Shown here one piece after another: positions 55,310 to 57,176 of a DNA stretch of 57,176 nucleotides. The notes beneath the pieces were generated by a model. The model worked only from the letters and a program-made list of their open reading frames with translations, made no database searches and was not told the DNA's origin. Origin of the DNA: Pseudomonadota bacterium. Its GTDB lineage: Bacteria > Pseudomonadota > Gammaproteobacteria > Burkholderiales > Rhodocyclaceae. A program made the position numbers and the translations under genes. How positions within the stretch are numbered: the stretch's first letter is position 1; the number at the start of each line of letters is the position of its first letter. Where the stretch lies: contig JAJZSW010000006.1 in NCBI GenBank assembly GCA_021849505.1, forward strand, positions 1-57,176, read 5' to 3'.

Positions 55310-57176
55310 ACGCATCGAACTGCTCGCCCCCGCCCGCACCGCCGAAATCGGCCGGCAGGCTATCCTGCACGGCGCCGACGCGGTGTATATCGGCGGGCCG
55401 GCCTTCGGCGCGCGCGAGAAGGCCGGCAATTCCATCACCGCCATCGCGGCGCTGGTCGAATTCGCGCACCGCTTCCACGCGCGCATCTACGTCGCGCTCA
55501 ACACCATCCTGACCGACGCGGAACTCGATCCGGCGCGCCGACTCGCACTCGATTGCTGGAACGCCGGCGTCGATGCGCTGATCGTGCAGGACATGGGCCT
55601 GCTCGAACTCGACCTGCCGCCCATCGACCTGCACGCCTCGACGCAATGCGACATCCGCACGCCGGCCAAGGCGCGCTTCCTCGCCGACGCCGGCTTCTCG
55701 CAACTCGTGCTCGCGCGCGAACTCTCCCTCGGGGAAATCGCCGCCGTGCGCGCCGCGCTGCCCGCCGACGTGCTTGTCGAGCACTTCGTCCATGGCGCGC
55801 TGTGCGTCGCCTTTTCGGGCCAGTGCTACATCAGCCACGCGCAGACCGGCCGCAGCGCCAACCGCGGCGACTGTTCGCAGGCCTGCCGCCTGCCCTACAC
55901 GCTGCAGGACAAGGAAGGCCGCGTCGTCGCCTTCGAGAAGCATCTGTTGTCGGTCAAGGACAACGACCAGAGCGCCAACCTGCTGCCGCTGATCAGGGCC
56001 GGCGTGCAGAGCTTCAAGATCGAGGGCCGCTACAAGGACGCCGGCTACGTCAAGAACATCACCGGCCATTACCGGCTGCTGCTCGACGCGCTCTTCGAGC
56101 AGCACCCGGAGCTTGCGCCGGCTTCGAGCGGCAAGGTCAGGCTCGGTTTCGTTCCTCATCCGGACAAGACCTTCCATCGCGGCAGCACCGACTACTTCAC
56201 CCACGGCAGGAGCAGCAACCCCGCGCACATCACTGCCTTCGACACGCCCGCCTTCGTCGGCCTGCCGATCGGCAAGGTCGCCCGGGTGGACAAGGCCTCG
56301 TTCGACATCGCCACGCAGGAGGCCTTGGCGAATGGCGACGGTCTGAGCTGGATGCACAAGCGCACGGTCGTCGGCACGCAGGCGAACCAGGTCGAACGGC
56401 TGGACGGCGGCCACTGGCGCATCTGGCCCAACGATCCGGTCGACCAGCTCCCCGGACTCAAGCCCGGCGCCACCATCAACCGCAACCGCGACCAGGCCTG
56501 GGAACAGGCGCTGACGAAGGACTCCGCCGCGCGGCGCATCGCCGTCGATGCGCTGCTCGCCGCAACCGCGGACGGCTTCGCCCTGACGCTCGCCGACAGC
56601 GACGGCATCAGTGCCAGCGCGATACTGACGATTGAAAAACAGGCCGCGAAGCAGCCTGAAAGCGCTGTGGACGCACTGAAAGCCCAGGTGTGCCGTCTCG
56701 GCAGCACCGACTTTGCATTGCGCGAATTCAAAGTCGAGTGGGAGCAGCCGTGGTTCATACCCAACTCCGCCGCGAACCAGTTGCGCCGCGATGCCATCGC
56801 CGCGCTCGCAGCCGCGCGACGTGCGGCCTACATTCGCCCGCTGCGCCGGACTGCCACCGAGCCGCCCGCGCCCTACCCCGAAACCGCGCTGAGCTACCTC
56901 GCCAACGTCCACAACGCCGCCGCGCGCCGCTTCTACGCAAAGCACGGCGTCCAGCTGATCGCGGCCGCCTACGAGGCGCACGAGGCAACCGGCGAGGTCG
57001 CGCTGATGATCACCAAGCATTGCCTACGCCACGCCTTCAACCTCTGCCCGCACCAGGCCAAGGGCGTCACGGGCGTGCAGGGGCAGGTGCGCGCGGAACC
57101 GATGTCGCTGATCAACGGCAACGAGCGCCTGACGCTGACCTTCGACTGCCGGGCCTGCGAAATGCACGTCGTCGGG
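55302..57176 (+). CDS. rlhA: U32 family protein RlhA, 23S rRNA 5-hydroxycytidine synthase (3' end cut by window)
   Basis: 625 codons are open to the window edge without a stop; E. coli RlhA has 653 residues, so nearly all is present. ARRIELLAPARTAEIGRQAI at the start, the U32 signature GQCYISHAQTGRSANRGDCS and C-terminal cysteines (KHCLRHAFNLC, FDCRACEMHVV) that could hold an iron-sulphur cluster. RlhA hydroxylates C2501 of 23S rRNA using prephenate. The start is GTG at 55302, inside the end of the Crp-type gene. A peptidase function, the old family name, is less likely. Confidence 0.85.
   Translation, partial: MARRIELLAPARTAEIGRQAILHGADAVYIGGPAFGAREKAGNSITAIAALVEFAHRFHARIYVALNTILTDAELDPARRLALDCWNAGVDALIVQDMGLLELDLPPIDLHASTQCDIRTPAKARFLADAGFSQLVLARELSLGEIAAVRAALPADVLVEHFVHGALCVAFSGQCYISHAQTGRSANRGDCSQACRLPYTLQDKEGRVVAFEKHLLSVKDNDQSANLLPLIRAGVQSFKIEGRYKDAGYVKNITGHYRLLLDALFEQHPELAPASSGKVRLGFVPHPDKTFHRGSTDYFTHGRSSNPAHITAFDTPAFVGLPIGKVARVDKASFDIATQEALANGDGLSWMHKRTVVGTQANQVERLDGGHWRIWPNDPVDQLPGLKPGATINRNRDQAWEQALTKDSAARRIAVDALLAATADGFALTLADSDGISASAILTIEKQAAKQPESAVDALKAQVCRLGSTDFALREFKVEWEQPWFIPNSAANQLRRDAIAALAAARRAAYIRPLRRTATEPPAPYPETALSYLANVHNAAARRFYAKHGVQLIAAAYEAHEATGEVALMITKHCLRHAFNLCPHQAKGVTGVQGQVRAEPMSLINGNERLTLTFDCRACEMHVVG

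Overview
The window looks like the chromosome of a GC-rich betaproteobacterium, most likely a Rhodocyclales-type degrader of aromatic or fatty acids. This rests on gene order (tRNA-Tyr-Gly-Thr, tuf, tRNA-Trp, secE, nusG, rplKAJL, rpoBC, rpsLG, fusA, tuf, S10, spc and alpha operons), two identical tuf genes, a PhaM-type polyhydroxyalkanoate granule protein, and a LIV-type uptake cluster mixed with acyl-CoA-forming enzymes. Assignment to genus is not possible from the sequence alone.

Layout: (1) 1-1525, minus strand: the end of a small membrane/flagellar block (DUF2802 protein, SPOR-domain protein, truncated FliW). (2) 1760-4250: a small unknown ORF, a hot-dog thioesterase, and a divergent ATM1-type ABC exporter ended by a strong terminator. 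(3) 4266-36574, minus strand: about 32 kb of translation and transcription genes with four clear or near-consensus sigma70 promoters (tRNA-Tyr/tufB, str, spc, alpha) and many intercistronic hairpins. (4) 36669-45022, mixed strands: an FAD-linked hydroxyacid dehydrogenase, a fused 2-oxoacid:ferredoxin oxidoreductase, a membrane-anchored methyltransferase, a ParA-like ATPase, an orphan NarL-type response regulator, PhaM and an AEC permease. (5) 45027-54459, minus strand: an eight-gene cluster of acyl-CoA synthetase, LIV-type ABC transporter, PaaK-like ligase and a family III CoA-transferase/racemase, apparently an uptake-and-CoA-activation operon. (6) 54614 to the end, plus strand: a Crp/Fnr-type regulator overlapping a truncated rlhA (U32 family rRNA hydroxylase).

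The most unusual signal is a short dispersed repeat of about 26 bp with core GTCCCGCCAGCGCCGAC. It occurs six times and is read as protein in all six places. Five copies lie within 5 kb of the non-ribosomal part, three of them inside one gene at domain borders or the C-terminus; none was seen in the 32-kb ribosomal block. It has no stop codon in any of its six frames. A second pattern is three genes (ABC exporter, FAD dehydrogenase, Crp-type regulator) that each have a -10-like hexamer exactly six bases before the start codon, as expected for leaderless mRNAs. Further points are the shared start-site sequence of the str and spc promoters, -35 boxes that contain the stop codon of the upstream gene, a terminator-like hairpin inside the str operon, and a long charged tail on ribosomal protein S3.

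No CRISPR array, insertion sequence, integrase or rRNA gene was seen. No stretch over 300 bases lacks a gene; the longest gaps are 1526-1759 and 32505-32734, described below.
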